Below, piece by piece: positions 10,875-19,818 of a stretch of 64,000 nt of DNA; positions within the stretch are counted from its first letter, which is position 1, and each line of letters opens with the position of its first letter. A model generated the notes under the pieces. The model searched no databases, was not told the origin of the DNA, and saw nothing but the letters and a program-made list of their open reading frames with translations. The stretch comes from Achromobacter ruhlandii (GTDB lineage: Bacteria > Pseudomonadota > Gammaproteobacteria > Burkholderiales > Burkholderiaceae_B), in assembly GCF_902859695.1 (NCBI RefSeq), contig NZ_CADIJL010000018.1, forward strand, positions 1 through 64,000, read 5' to 3'. A program made the position numbers and the translations under genes.

Positions 10875-10989
10875 AGCCCCGCGCGCCGCGCAATCGCACA
10901 GCCGGATCCCGTTAACACGGGTTCGCCCCCCCTTAAACAAGTCTTCTTTTGCCGGCCCATTGCGCATTGCGTGGCCCAACCCGGCCGAC

Positions 10990-11077
10990 TTCCGGCATAT
11001 TCCCTGGCAGCCATTTAGATAAATAAAAATGCAAATCAATGGCGCTTCTTTTCCAATATGAACAGGGATGGATTGTC
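10990..11077 (+). promoter_or_regulatory. AT-rich upstream region of the siderophore receptor gene
   Basis: A short AT-rich run (about 11013-11039, containing TTTAGATAAATAAAAATG) stands out between GC-rich flanks just before the receptor gene and is the likely core promoter. It only weakly resembles a Fur box (roughly half of the 19 consensus positions by eye), so iron regulation is expected for the family but not shown here. Confidence 0.3.
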
Positions 11078-13372
11078 ATGCACCACCACTCGTCGGGCTC
11101 GTCCGTACTGCTTGGCCTGATCACGCTTGCCCTGGCCTCCGCGTCCGCCCCCCTCCAGGCGCGACAGCCGGATGGCGCCGACACCGCATCGCCCGGACCC
11201 GCCACGCTGCCGGCCATTGAAGTGAGCGGCCAGGCAGACGAACCCACCGAGGCGACACGCGCCTATACCGTGCCCGCGACCCGCGCCTCCACCGGCCTGA
11301 CGCTCAGCCCCAGGGAAACGCCCCAGTCCGTGTCGGTGGTGACCCGCCAGCAGATGGACGACCAGGGCATGCAGTCCATCGGCGACGTGCTGGGCAGCAC
11401 CACGGGCATCACTTTCGTCGAAATGGACAACGGCGGGCGCACCACCTACCGCGCACGCGGATTCAACATCACCAACTACAAGGTCGATGGCCTGTCGGTC
11501 ATCGGCGGGTCCTCGTTCAACAGCGGCGGCAGCGGCGCGATCAACATGGATCTCTACGACCGCGTCAGCATCGTGCGGGGCGCAAACGGATTGTTGGGCG
11601 GCACCGGCGACCCCTCCGCCACCGTCGACCTGGTGCGCAAACGTCCCGGCCGCGAGCTCGGCGCGAGCCTGACCCTGCGCACCGGAAGCTGGAACAAGAA
11701 GAATGCCGTCGGCGACATCAACATCCCGCTGGCGGCGGACGGCCGCGTGCGCTCGCGCCTGGTATTCAGCGGCGAGAACTCCGACGTGTTCCGCGACCAC
11801 TCCAGCATCGAACGGCAGGGGTTCCTGGCCAGCATCGCCATGGATGTGACAGCCCGCACGCAGGTGGGCCTGGGCTTCCAGTACGAACACAGCATCTTCC
11901 ACGGCGCCTCCTGGGGCGCCAACGTGCCCGCCTGGTTCGCGGACGGATCGCCGACCCATTTCCGCCGCAACGTCAACCTGGCGGCGGACTGGAGCAAGAC
12001 CGACATGGAAGCGAAGACGCTGTTCGCCTCGCTCGACCATCGCTTCGACAACGACTGGAAGCTGCGCGCCGATTATGCCCACACCTCGCGCGCGGACCTG
12101 AACAACAAGGGCGCGGTCAAGGTCAACAACGGCAAGGTCCGCTGGCCCCATTGGAAGCAGGACGGCAGCGGCGCCTACCTCAATGCCATCCACTCGGAAA
12201 CGGAAGGCGAAACCGACGCGTTCTCGCTGGACCTCTCGGGCCCCCTGGAACTGTTCGGACGCCGGCATGAACTGCTCGTCGGCCTGAACGGCTCGCGCAT
12301 GGACGAACCGTCCTGGACCTTCAACAGCAGCAACTGCAGCATCGACGGCATCGCCGGCTTCCGGGGCCGCTGCCAATACCGCACCGAGCTGCCCGTCGCG
12401 GACTGGCGCGCCTGGCGCGGCGACGAATACGGCAACATCCGCGCGTTCCGCACCGATGCCCGCCGCGTCACCCGGACAACGCTCTATGGCGGCTACGTCG
12501 CGGGCCGCTTCGAGCTCGCCGACGACCTGACCCTGATCACCGGACTGCGCCGCAGCGCCTACCAGATCCACAGCGACAACTACAACGCGGCGGGTGTCCG
12601 CGGCGCGCGCACCGGCGAAAACGCCGCCCACGCCTGGACGCCCTACTACGGCCTGGTCTACGGGTTGACGCCCAACTACTCGGTCTACGCCAGCTACACC
12701 GACGTATTCACGCCGCAGACCAGCAAGAACGAAAGCGGCGACGCCCTCAAGCCCATCACGGGCGCCAGCTACGAGGCCGGCATCAAGGGCGAATGGTTCA
12801 ATGGCGCGCTCAATGCCGCCGTGTCGGCATTCCGCGGCCTGCAGAAGAATGTCGCCCTGAAAGACGGCGACAGGTTGACGCCCGATGGCGACCAGGCCTA
12901 CCGGACAGGCACGGGCGTCATCGTCAAGGGCGTCGACGCCGAAATCGCCGGCGCCGTGACGGCCGCCTGGAACGTCTATCTGGGCTACACCTATCTGGAC
13001 GTCGGCAACAAGGACACCGCCGAGCGCCCCGACCCGCGCCATCTGCTGCGGCTGAACACCACCTACCGGCTGCAGGGAATGCTGCGCGGGCTGACCATCG
13101 GCGGCGGCATGACCTGGCAAGGCAAGACGGTGTCCGAGCCCTACCCTGGCCGGCCGGACGGCCGCGGCGGCTTCGACGACTCGCCGATTCCGCTGAAGGG
13201 CTATGCGCTGTTCAACGCGATGGCGCGCTACGACATCAACCGCCAACTGTCGGCCATGCTGAACGTCAGCAATCTGTTCGACAAGACGTACTACCGGCAG
13301 TATGGGTTCTACAACGGCTTGATCTATGGCGAGCCGCGGCGGGTGACGTTGAGCTTGCAGGCGAAGTTTTGA
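11078..13372 (+). CDS. TonB-dependent ferric siderophore receptor
   Basis: A 764-residue outer-membrane receptor that imports ferric siderophores using TonB energy. After a signal peptide (about residues 1-28, ending ALASASAPLQA) come the TonB-box-like LPAIEVSG, the plug domain with ETPQSVSVVTRQQMDDQG and the YRARGFNITNYKVDGL block, VSIVRGANGLLGGTGDPSA, and then the 22-strand barrel ending in a C-terminal Phe (LSLQAKF). The plug motifs resemble the FhuE/FpvA/FauA group that binds hydroxamate-type siderophores. The ATG at 11078 is chosen because AGGGA lies 9 bases upstream and the signal peptide begins there; an earlier ATG at 11039 lacks these. No siderophore synthesis genes or sigma/anti-sigma pair are adjacent, so it may be an orphan xenosiderophore receptor. 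Confidence 0.92.
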   Translation: MHHHSSGSSVLLGLITLALASASAPLQARQPDGADTASPGPATLPAIEVSGQADEPTEATRAYTVPATRASTGLTLSPRETPQSVSVVTRQQMDDQGMQSIGDVLGSTTGITFVEMDNGGRTTYRARGFNITNYKVDGLSVIGGSSFNSGGSGAINMDLYDRVSIVRGANGLLGGTGDPSATVDLVRKRPGRELGASLTLRTGSWNKKNAVGDINIPLAADGRVRSRLVFSGENSDVFRDHSSIERQGFLASIAMDVTARTQVGLGFQYEHSIFHGASWGANVPAWFADGSPTHFRRNVNLAADWSKTDMEAKTLFASLDHRFDNDWKLRADYAHTSRADLNNKGAVKVNNGKVRWPHWKQDGSGAYLNAIHSETEGETDAFSLDLSGPLELFGRRHELLVGLNGSRMDEPSWTFNSSNCSIDGIAGFRGRCQYRTELPVADWRAWRGDEYGNIRAFRTDARRVTRTTLYGGYVAGRFELADDLTLITGLRRSAYQIHSDNYNAAGVRGARTGENAAHAWTPYYGLVYGLTPNYSVYASYTDVFTPQTSKNESGDALKPITGASYEAGIKGEWFNGALNAAVSAFRGLQKNVALKDGDRLTPDGDQAYRTGTGVIVKGVDAEIAGAVTAAWNVYLGYTYLDVGNKDTAERPDPRHLLRLNTTYRLQGMLRGLTIGGGMTWQGKTVSEPYPGRPDGRGGFDDSPIPLKGYALFNAMARYDINRQLSAMLNVSNLFDKTYYRQYGFYNGLIYGEPRRVTLSLQAKF

Positions 13373-13486
13373 ACACCGCGCTACCCGTGTCGGAGCAATA
13401 CATACTCCACCATCCGCTCGCGCCGGTCCCATACCGGCGCAGGCGGATTTGCGCACTCGTCTGACTCATATATTTCTAATGCCCGC

Positions 13487-13534
13487 AGGCATCGACGCCT
13501 CGCTCGGCTTGGAAAGACGCGTCTGCCGATGCCT
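13487..13534. other. Long hairpin downstream of the receptor gene
   Basis: AGGCATCG (13487-13494) pairs perfectly with CGATGCCT (13527-13534) around a 32-base loop that itself contains the palindrome GACGCGTC. It lies between the convergent receptor and yhcG genes. It may act as a bidirectional terminator but lacks a strong T tract on either side, though four A residues follow at 13537-13540. Confidence 0.35.
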
Positions 13535-13572
13535 ACAAAAGGTCGAGCCTTTCCAGCTATTCGGCGGTGTGC

Positions 13573-14613
13573 TTATTCATGCTCGCCTCCCAGCTCTCGC
13601 TCGATCTGTTCGATGCTAGGCAGGCTGGTTTGCAGCTCTTCAGGCAGGGATTCCAACAGTTTGTACTCGGCAATACCCATGGGTTGTGTTTTGTCACCCA
13701 AGGCGTATTCGGCCACCACCTTGTTTTTACTCTTGCACAGCAGCAGGCCAATGGTGGGGTTGTCCTGTTCGTGCTTGACCTGACGATCTACGGTGGTGAG
13801 GTAAAAACCCAGTTGCCCCAGATGCTCTGGCCTGAAGGCGCCTCCCTTGAGTTCGATGACGACGTAACAGCGTAGCTTCAGGTGGTAGAACAGCAGGTCG
13901 ATGAAGAACTCCTCACCCCCCACGTTGAGCAACACTTGCCGCCCAACAAAGGCAAAACCCGCGCCCAGCTCCAGCAGAAACTCGGTAACGTGTTTGACCA
14001 GTGCGTTTTCGATTGCCCGTTCCTGCGCTTCCTCGGTCAGGCCGAGAAAGTCAAAACGGTAGGGATCTTTCAACGACTCGCGTGCAAGGTCGGATTGTGG
14101 TGCAGGCAAGCGCGTGTCGAAATTGGTGACGGCCTGACCATTGCGTTCCAGCAGCTTGGTTTCAATCTGCATAACCAGCACATTGCGCGACCAACCGTGT
14201 TCGATGGCCCGAGCAGCATACCAACGGCGGGCTTCAGGACTGGACAGCTTGTCCAGCAACGCCAGTTGGTGGTACCAGGGCAATTGTGCAAGCACCTCTT
14301 GCACAAATGAAGCATCCGGCCAGGCTTGGGCAAAGGCACGCATGTACTTGAGGTTGCGCGGGGAAAACCCTTTCATGTCAGGGAAAGCGGTGCGCAGGTC
14401 ATGGGCCAGCCGCTCGATCACCTTGGCCCCCCAGCCTTGTTCGGTCTGCCGTTGCAAGATGTCCTGACCGATCTGCCAGTAAAGCAGCACCAACTCGCGA
14501 TTGACCGCACGCGCCGCCTGCTGTTGAGCCGTGGAAATGCGGACTTTCAGCTCTCCCAGCCAGTGGTCGTAGCCTTCGGGCACGGACATCAAGGAGGCGG
14601 GCTTGTCGTTCAT
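13573..14613 (-). CDS. YhcG-type PD-(D/E)XK nuclease domain protein (DUF1016)
   Basis: The 346-residue protein has the two-domain architecture of YhcG: an N-terminal DUF1016 helical region (about 15-165, with LVLLYWQIGQDI and KGFSPRNLKYMRAFAQAWP) and a C-terminal PD-(D/E)XK nuclease fold. Candidate catalytic residues are D239 in EEFFIDLLFYH and E254/K256 in VVIELKGG. Family members are found alone or beside type I restriction-modification genes and are thought to act on nucleic acids. Codon use is clearly less GC-rich than in flanking genes, suggesting horizontal acquisition. Its ATG overlaps the stop of a 91-residue ORF (ATGA). Confidence 0.88.
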   Translation of the reverse strand: MNDKPASLMSVPEGYDHWLGELKVRISTAQQQAARAVNRELVLLYWQIGQDILQRQTEQGWGAKVIERLAHDLRTAFPDMKGFSPRNLKYMRAFAQAWPDASFVQEVLAQLPWYHQLALLDKLSSPEARRWYAARAIEHGWSRNVLVMQIETKLLERNGQAVTNFDTRLPAPQSDLARESLKDPYRFDFLGLTEEAQERAIENALVKHVTEFLLELGAGFAFVGRQVLLNVGGEEFFIDLLFYHLKLRCYVVIELKGGAFRPEHLGQLGFYLTTVDRQVKHEQDNPTIGLLLCKSKNKVVAEYALGDKTQPMGIAEYKLLESLPEELQTSLPSIEQIERELGGEHE

Positions 14614-14885
14614 GCTGCGTCTCCGCTGGTGGCATTGAGCGCGGTCAGTAGTTCTGGTTTCAGCGCCCGTTGTGCCTCGTCGAGTTGTTGGGTGATCAGC
14701 TGGTATTCGGCCATGAGTTCATCCAGACCACCATACTCGACAGCTACTTCATGCGCGTTCTCGCAGGAATAACTCTTGTAAGCTGCCGGATATTCCTCGC
14801 ATAGCTCGGAAAGATACGAGCCGTTTGCCTGCCGGGGGATAACAAGAGAGCACTGCATTATTGTGATCCGATGATATCTTGACAT
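14610..14885 (-). CDS. Small coupled protein of unknown function upstream of yhcG
   Basis: A 91-residue ORF whose stop overlaps the yhcG start codon by four bases, arguing that it is translated. I do not recognise it as a whole. The C-terminal half (from about residue 52: GLDELMAEYQLITQQLDEAQ) is predicted to be a charged helix or coiled coil and is reminiscent of the tails of type I N-6 DNA methylase subunits, so it may be the remnant of an hsdM gene; the N-terminal half has no visible methylase motif. It shares the AT-richer composition of yhcG. Confidence 0.45.
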   Translation of the reverse strand: MSRYHRITIMQCSLVIPRQANGSYLSELCEEYPAAYKSYSCENAHEVAVEYGGLDELMAEYQLITQQLDEAQRALKPELLTALNATSGDAA

Positions 14886-15250
14886 GAGAATGCATCATTT
14901 CAAGACGAACACAATCGGAAGGCAACACCCGTTCGGCAAGTGTCATCTCACCACGCTCAAATGAGGTAATTCTCCGACTCGTTACCCTCATTGGCGGAAT
15001 CAGTACCTCTATTCGACGGACATCGAATAGGAGGCGGAATTGGGCTATTCACGCCCGCCAGCCCCCCCCTAGAACGCCACGCAGTCAAAGCAGCGCGACG
15101 ACAGACCATCACCCTTAACTTCAACGCAATCGTCCAGAGTCAGACGAGCGATTGGAACTCGGCAGCCCCCAAGGGTGGGTTGGAAGACCTTTCGCAACCA
15201 CCACGGGCCGCCGAGCACTCAGGCAATTAACTAAGAATGGCCCGCCCTGA
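14886..15250. other. Gene-free AT-richer region with a strong hairpin (15009-15030)
   Basis: About 365 bases between the small ORF and ychF with no convincing gene. It contains a perfect 8-bp inverted repeat CTATTCGA/TCGAATAG (15009-15016 and 15023-15030, loop CGGACA) that extends by CC/GG pairs if one bulge is allowed. Composition resembles the yhcG patch up to roughly 15.2 kb, so this may be the outer part of an acquired segment. No integrase, direct repeat or tRNA edge was recognised. Confidence 0.4.
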
Positions 15251-16342
15251 TCAGACGTTGAACAAGAAATTCATCACATCGCCATCCTGCACGATGTATT
15301 CCTTGCCTTCCGCGCGCATCTTGCCCGCTTCCTTCGCGCCCTGCTCGCCCTTGTAGGCGATGTAGTCTTCATACGCGATGGTCTGCGCGCGGATGAAGCC
15401 GCGTTCGAAGTCGGTGTGGATGACGCCCGCGGCCTGGGGCGCGGTGGCGCCGATCGGCACGGTCCAGGCGCGCACTTCCTTGACGCCGGCGGTGAAGTAG
15501 GTCTGCAGGCCCAGCAGCTTGAAGGCGGCGCGGATCAGGCGGTTCAGGCCCGGTTCTTCCATGCCCATGTCCGACAGGAAGGCCTGGCGGTCGGCGTCGT
15601 CCAGGTCGACGATTTCCGACTCGATGGCGGCGCAGATGGCGACCACCGGCGCGTTGCGGGCGGCGGCGAATTCGGTCAGGCGGTCCAGCAGCGGGTTGTT
15701 GGTGAAGCCGTCGTCGGCCACGTTGCCCACGTACATCGCGCGCTTGGCGGTGATGAAGCAGAGCTGGGCGATGTCGGCCTTTTCCTCGGTGGTCAGGTCG
15801 AGCGCGCGGATCGGCTTGGCTTCGTTCAGTTGCGCCACGCACTTTTCCAGCACGGCGACGATGCGCTGCGATTCCTTGTCGCCGGAACGGGCGGTCTTCT
15901 GGTGGCGCTGCAGGGCCTTTTCGGCGGTCTGCAGGTCGGCCAGCGCCAGTTCGGTTTCGATGACCTCGATGTCGGCGATCGGGTCGACCTTGCCGGCCAC
16001 GTGGATCACGTTGGGATCCTCGAAGCAGCGCACCACGTTGACGATGGCGTCGGTTTCGCGGATGTGCGAGAGGAACTGGTTGCCCAGGCCTTCGCCCTTG
16101 CTGGCGCCCGCCACCAGGCCGGCGATGTCGACGAATTCGACCGTGGCCGACAGGATGCGCTCGGGCTTGACGATCTCGGCCAGCTTCTGCAGACGCGGAT
16201 CCGGCACCTCGACCACGCCGACGTTCGGCTCGATGGTGCAGAACGGATAGTTCTCGGCGGCGATGCCGGCGCGGGTCAGAGCGTTGAAGAGTGTCGATTT
16301 GCCAACGTTGGGCAGGCCGACGATGCCGCATTGCAGAGCCAT
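15251..16342 (-). CDS. ychF: Ribosome-binding ATPase YchF (Obg family)
   Basis: YchF is a universally conserved Obg-family P-loop protein that prefers ATP, binds ribosomes and modulates stress responses. The 363-residue product (normal length) shows the G1 loop GLPNVGKST at 9-17, G3 DIAGL at 72-76, the [12 protein letters not shown] switch region and the C-terminal TGS-like domain beginning near [15 protein letters not shown] and ending [15 protein letters not shown]. It lies downstream of the pth and CPBP genes on the same strand with about 95 bases between, as in other betaproteobacteria. Confidence 0.96.
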   Translation of the reverse strand: MALQCGIVGLPNVGKSTLFNALTRAGIAAENYPFCTIEPNVGVVEVPDPRLQKLAEIVKPERILSATVEFVDIAGLVAGASKGEGLGNQFLSHIRETDAIVNVVRCFEDPNVIHVAGKVDPIADIEVIETELALADLQTAEKALQRHQKTARSGDKESQRIVAVLEKCVAQLNEAKPIRALDLTTEEKADIAQLCFITAKRAMYVGNVADDGFTNNPLLDRLTEFAAARNAPVVAICAAIESEIVDLDDADRQAFLSDMGMEEPGLNRLIRAAFKLLGLQTYFTAGVKEVRAWTVPIGATAPQAAGVIHTDFERGFIRAQTIAYEDYIAYKGEQGAKEAGKMRAEGKEYIVQDGDVMNFLFNV

Positions 16343-16437
16343 GGGAATCCTGTGTAAGTACGGTATTGATCGTTAACGTTCTAGTTTACCCCGCCGGGCG
16401 GCGCGCCATGATGACCGCGCCCGGGGGGACGGACGGC

Positions 16438-17217
16438 TCAACTGGCCGCCGTGGGGGCCCAGCGCATCACGGCCCAGATCAGCAAAATGGGGCCGGCGTT
16501 GAACATGGCGTGCAGCGCGATCGCCGCGCCGATGCCACGGCGGATGCGGATCCAGCCCAGCACCAGCCCGGTCAGCCACTGCGGCAGCACCAGCAGCGGC
16601 AGCAGCCAGTACGGCGTGTGGTTGAAGACGAAGTTGGTCAGATGCACGGCGGCGAAGGTCAGCGCCACCAGGTGGAAGACCCAGCCGAAGTGCTTCAGGT
16701 AATGGCGCCGCCAGGCGGTGTTCCAGCCCTTGAGCGGCTCGGGGCGCGGCCGCAACGACCAGCAGGCCAGCAGCACGAAGGCGGCCAGCAGCAGGCCGGT
16801 CCAGATGCGCGGCCCGTACAGCACCACCGGCAGCAGCGCCGGGCACAGCCACAGCGCCTGCTTGGGCCGGCGCAGGCCGTAGCGGAACAGCATTTCCTCG
16901 ACCAGCGGGGCCCAGATCACCGCCGTCAGCCAGGGGATGTTGGCCGGGTCCAGCCGATGCGTGACGCCGCCGACGCCGGCGGCGGCGACCGCCACCGGGC
17001 CCAGGGCGAACAGGTTGATCAGCCACAGCACCGCGGCCCACGCCAGCAGGCGCCCGGGGCCCACGCCCGGCCACCAGTCGGACACCCAGCCGATCGCCGG
17101 CGTGCGGCCGGGCAGACGCCGCAGCGGACCCGGCCGGCGCACGAAGCGCCAGAAATCCGCCAGCTCGCTGCGGAAGCGCAGCTTGCGCGGTTCGGCGGAA
17201 GCCGGAGCGCCGTCCAT
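16438..17217 (-). CDS. CPBP family intramembrane glutamic endopeptidase
   Basis: A 259-residue membrane protein with the three signature motifs of the CPBP (CAAX/Abi) family: EEMLFR with E107, E108 and R112; FAAVH with H192; and HAMFN with H236 and N240. These form the membrane-embedded active site. About six to eight hydrophobic segments are visible. The start codon overlaps the pth stop by one base (TGATG), so the two are co-translated. The substrate is unknown; bacterial members range from prenyl-protein-type proteases to bacteriocin immunity proteins. Confidence 0.82.
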   Translation of the reverse strand: MDGAPASAEPRKLRFRSELADFWRFVRRPGPLRRLPGRTPAIGWVSDWWPGVGPGRLLAWAAVLWLINLFALGPVAVAAAGVGGVTHRLDPANIPWLTAVIWAPLVEEMLFRYGLRRPKQALWLCPALLPVVLYGPRIWTGLLLAAFVLLACWSLRPRPEPLKGWNTAWRRHYLKHFGWVFHLVALTFAAVHLTNFVFNHTPYWLLPLLVLPQWLTGLVLGWIRIRRGIGAAIALHAMFNAGPILLIWAVMRWAPTAAS

Positions 17218-17813
17218 CAGGCGTCGTTGCCGCTGTGCAGCTGGCGGGTGGCCAGCGCGAAGTCGCCGGCCAGCATGGCGGGAACCACGGCGCGGCAGCG
17301 GTCGATGACCGCCTCGATCTCCTTCTGTTCCTCGCGGCGCGGCGGGTGCAGCACGAAGTCCGCCACCTGCTGCGCCAGGCCGAGCGTGCGCGGATGGCCG
17401 ATGCCGATGCGCAGGCGCCAGAAGTTCGGGCTGCCCAGCGCGGCCTGGATGTCCTTCAGGCCGTTGTGGCCGGCGTGGCCGCCTCCCTGCTTGAGTTTCA
17501 CCTGGCCCGGCATCAGGTCGAGTTCGTCGTGCAGCACCAGCACCTGCTCCGGCGTCAGCTTGTAGAAGCGCGCCAGCGCCCCGACCGCCTGGCCGGAACG
17601 GTTCATGTAGGTGTTGGGCTTGAGCAGCAGCACGTTGTCGGCCCCCAGGCGGGATTTGGCCACCATGCCGAAGAACGACTTCTCCAGCGCGAACGAGGCG
17701 CGCAGGTCGTCCGCCAGGTGGTCGGCCAGCCAGAAGCCCGCGTTGTGGCGGGTGGTTTCGTAGTCGGGACCGGGGTTACCCAATCCCACGATGAGGCGTA
17801 TGGGAATAGACAT
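17217..17813 (-). CDS. pth: Peptidyl-tRNA hydrolase
   Basis: Pth hydrolyses the ester bond of peptidyl-tRNAs released from stalled ribosomes. The 198-residue protein shows [19 protein letters not shown] with catalytic H23, the [10 protein letters not shown] substrate loop, the catalytic Asp in LVLHDELDL and [13 protein letters not shown]. Length is normal. It lies about 100 bases downstream of rplY and beyond the rplY terminator, a common gene pairing, and overlaps the CPBP gene by one base. Confidence 0.96.
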   Translation of the reverse strand: MSIPIRLIVGLGNPGPDYETTRHNAGFWLADHLADDLRASFALEKSFFGMVAKSRLGADNVLLLKPNTYMNRSGQAVGALARFYKLTPEQVLVLHDELDLMPGQVKLKQGGGHAGHNGLKDIQAALGSPNFWRLRIGIGHPRTLGLAQQVADFVLHPPRREEQKEIEAVIDRCRAVVPAMLAGDFALATRQLHSGNDA

Positions 17814-17832
17814 GATGGGGGGTGTTTAAACC

Positions 17833-17869
17833 AAAAAACCCTGCGCATGCAAATGCACACGCAGGGTTT
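17833..17869 (-). terminator. Rho-independent terminator after rplY
   Basis: On the minus strand a 10-bp perfect stem AAACCCTGCG/CGCAGGGTTT (17869-17860 with 17845-17836), extendable into the loop, is followed by six T residues (17838-17833). This is a textbook intrinsic terminator and separates rplY from pth transcriptionally, at least in part. Confidence 0.9.
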
Positions 17870-17910
17870 CGGGCGCAAGCCGCCGGAAAGCCGAGGCTTT
17901 CCGACAGGAC

Positions 17911-18525
17911 TTAGGCGGCGGGAGCGGCCGGAGCGGCGTCGGCGTCGTCGGCGGCAGCGCCACCCTTGACGACAGCGGCGGCCAGCAGCGGGTTCTCTTC
18001 ACCACCGTGCGGGACGTAGGTCACGCCCATCGGCAGCTTGATGTCGGCCAGGTGGATCGAAGCGCCGGCCAGGATGTCGGCCAGGTTGACTTCGATGAAC
18101 TGGGGCAGCGCCGACGGCAGGCACGTGATTTCCAGTTCGGTGGCGACGTGGCTGATGATCGCGCCGCTCAGCTTGACGGCCGGCGAGACTTCAGCGTTCA
18201 CGAAGTGCAGCGGCACCTTGGTGCGCAGCGCCTGGTTGGCGTCGACGCGCTGGAAGTCCACGTGCAGGACTTGCGGCTTGTAGGCGTGCCATTGAACCGA
18301 ACGCAGCAGGACCTGTTCGTCCTTGGCGCCTTCGAGCTGCATTTGCAGGATCGAAGCGTGGAACTCTTCCTTGCGCAGGGCGTGGTAGATCTCGTTGTGG
18401 TCGAGTTCGATGTTCAGCGGGGCAGCCGAACCACCATAGACGATGGCGGGAACGCGGCCCGCGCGGCGCAGGCGGCGGCTCGCACTCGAACCCTGGACGC
18501 TACGCGCAGTGGCAGTGAATTTCAT
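17911..18525 (-). CDS. rplY: 50S ribosomal protein L25/general stress protein Ctc
   Basis: L25 of the long, CTC type binds 5S rRNA in the large subunit. The 204-residue product begins [20 protein letters not shown] and continues with RVPAIVYGG and the [22 protein letters not shown] segments of the L25 domain, then the beta-barrel TL5/CTC C-domain (about 100-185) and an Ala-rich tail. The ATG at 18525 is chosen because a GGAG sits about 8 bases upstream; the frame extends six codons further but without a ribosome-binding site. It follows prs on the same strand. Confidence 0.95.
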   Translation of the reverse strand: MKFTATARSVQGSSASRRLRRAGRVPAIVYGGSAAPLNIELDHNEIYHALRKEEFHASILQMQLEGAKDEQVLLRSVQWHAYKPQVLHVDFQRVDANQALRTKVPLHFVNAEVSPAVKLSGAIISHVATELEITCLPSALPQFIEVNLADILAGASIHLADIKLPMGVTYVPHGGEENPLLAAAVVKGGAAADDADAAPAAPAA

Positions 18526-18574
18526 GGAAAACTCCAAAAACAAAAAATGGCGAAGCGGACTTCACCGGTTAAAG

Positions 18575-18634
18575 ACACGGCGCACAACAGGTGCGCCGTG
18601 TTGCTTGTGTCCTGCCGCGACCAGCAGGACACAA
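18575..18634 (-). terminator. Two tandem hairpins between prs and rplY
   Basis: Two perfect 11-bp stem-loops sit side by side: TTGTGTCCTGC/GCAGGACACAA (18605-18615 and 18624-18634, 8-base loop) and ACACGGCGCAC/GTGCGCCGTGT (18575-18585 and 18591-18601, loop AACAG). On the minus strand the second is followed by CTTT only, so full termination is doubtful. The pair may attenuate or protect the prs transcript while rplY is expressed differently. Confidence 0.6.
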
Positions 18635-18654
18635 AAAACGGTGGGGGGCTGGCG

Positions 18655-19605
18655 TCAGTCGACGAACAGCGAGCTGACCGATTCCGCGTTCGAGATACGC
18701 AGGATGGTCTCGCCCAGCAGCGCGGCGCACGACAGCTGGCGGATCTTGCCGCTGGCCTGGCCTTGCTCGGAGAGCGGAATGGTGTCGGTGACGACCAGTT
18801 CGTCCAGTTCCGACGCCTCGATGCGGTCGATGGCGCCGCCCGACAGCACGGGGTGCGTGCAATAGGCGTAGACGGCGCCGGCGCCGCGGTCCTTCAGGGC
18901 CTGGGCCGCCTTGCACAGCGTGCCGGCGGTGTCGACCATGTCGTCCATGATGATGCAGGTGCGGCCGTCGACTTCACCGATGATGTTCATCACTTCCGAC
19001 ACATTGGCGCGCGGACGACGCTTGTCGATGATGGCCAGGTCGGCTTCGAGCTGCTTGGCCAGCGCGCGGGCGCGCACCACGCCGCCGATGTCCGGGGACA
19101 CGACGACCAGGTTCGAGAAATTGCGGCGCCAGATGTCGCCCAGCAAAATCGGACCGGCGTAGATGTTGTCCACGGGAATGTCGAAGAAGCCCTGGATCTG
19201 GTCGGCGTGCAGGTCCATCGTCAGGACGCGGTCGACGCCAGCCACTTGCAGCATGTTGGCCACAACCTTGGCCGAGATCGCGACGCGCGCCGAGCGCGGG
19301 CGGCGGTCCTGGCGGGCGTAGCCGAAATACGGAATGGCGGCGGTGATGCGGCCGGCCGAGGCGCGGCGCAGGGCATCGACCATCACCATGATTTCCATCA
19401 GGTTGTCATTGGTAGGCGCACAGGTGGGCTGCAGGACGAAGACGTCCTTGCCGCGCACGTTCTCGTTGATCTCGACCATCACCTCGCCGTCCGAGAAGCG
19501 ACCGACGGTCATCTTGCCCAGGGACATATCGAGGTGGTTGACTACGTCCACGGCCAGCCGAGTGTTGGCCGTGCCCGTGAAGATCATGAAGCTATCGTTT
19601 GCCAT
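18655..19605 (-). CDS. prs: Ribose-phosphate pyrophosphokinase (PRPP synthetase)
   Basis: Prs makes phosphoribosyl pyrophosphate from ribose 5-phosphate and ATP for nucleotide, His and Trp synthesis. The 316-residue cytosolic protein (usual about 310-318) shows [18 protein letters not shown], the FGYARQDR motif of the ATP/regulatory flexible region, the metal-binding [17 protein letters not shown] segment and the PRPP-binding loop [11 protein letters not shown]. It lies downstream of ispE and the tRNA-Gln gene, separated from them by a terminator, so it should have its own promoter in the 60-70 bases upstream. Confidence 0.97.
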   Translation of the reverse strand: MANDSFMIFTGTANTRLAVDVVNHLDMSLGKMTVGRFSDGEVMVEINENVRGKDVFVLQPTCAPTNDNLMEIMVMVDALRRASAGRITAAIPYFGYARQDRRPRSARVAISAKVVANMLQVAGVDRVLTMDLHADQIQGFFDIPVDNIYAGPILLGDIWRRNFSNLVVVSPDIGGVVRARALAKQLEADLAIIDKRRPRANVSEVMNIIGEVDGRTCIIMDDMVDTAGTLCKAAQALKDRGAGAVYAYCTHPVLSGGAIDRIEASELDELVVTDTIPLSEQGQASGKIRQLSCAALLGETILRISNAESVSSLFVD

Positions 19606-19667
19606 GATGGATGATGCGATGGTCGTTTCGAGACACTAACGAGGTGATGCGAGAACCTGCTGGAACC

Positions 19668-19726
19668 GGAAAATAAAAAAGCTGCTGAACCCGGGCCAGT
19701 GTCTTACAGGCGTGTTCAACAGCTTT
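19668..19726 (-). terminator. Rho-independent terminator after tRNA-Gln
   Basis: On the minus strand a 13-bp stem (19726-19714 with 19690-19678, one G-U pair) with a 23-base loop is followed by the T-rich run TTTTTTATTTT (overlapping 19680-19670). It ends the ispE/tRNA-Gln transcript just before prs. Confidence 0.85.
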
Positions 19727-19740
19727 GTTATGTATTCGGT

Positions 19741-19817
19741 TGGCTGGGGAGGAAGGATTCGAACCTTCGCATGCCGGAATCAAAATCCGGTGCCTTAACC
19801 AGCTTGGCGACTCCCCA
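19741..19817 (-). tRNA. tRNA-Gln (anticodon TTG)
   Basis: The minus strand from 19817 to 19741 folds as a 77-base tRNA with the CCA end encoded. The acceptor stem is TGGGGAG/CTCCCCA, the anticodon stem CCGGA/TCCGG encloses the loop TTTTGAT with anticodon TTG reading CAA, and the T arm contains GGTTCGAATCC. Discriminator base G precedes CCA. The 5' end is one base after the ispE stop codon, so the tRNA is probably cut from the ispE transcript by RNase P. Confidence 0.96.
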
Positions 19818-19818
19818 A

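Noticed and set aside
11013-11040. Fur box before the siderophore receptor
   Set aside because: The AT-rich stretch matches only about half of the 19-base consensus, so I kept it as an unassigned upstream region.
11036-13456. Minus-strand open frame of 806 codons opposite the TonB-dependent receptor
   Set aside because: The receptor has signal peptide, plug motifs and a terminal Phe; the opposite frame has none.
14991-15230. Plus-strand ORF of 79 codons in the gene-free region before ychF
   Set aside because: Starts with TTG, has no ribosome-binding site, overlaps the 15009-15030 hairpin and resembles nothing known.
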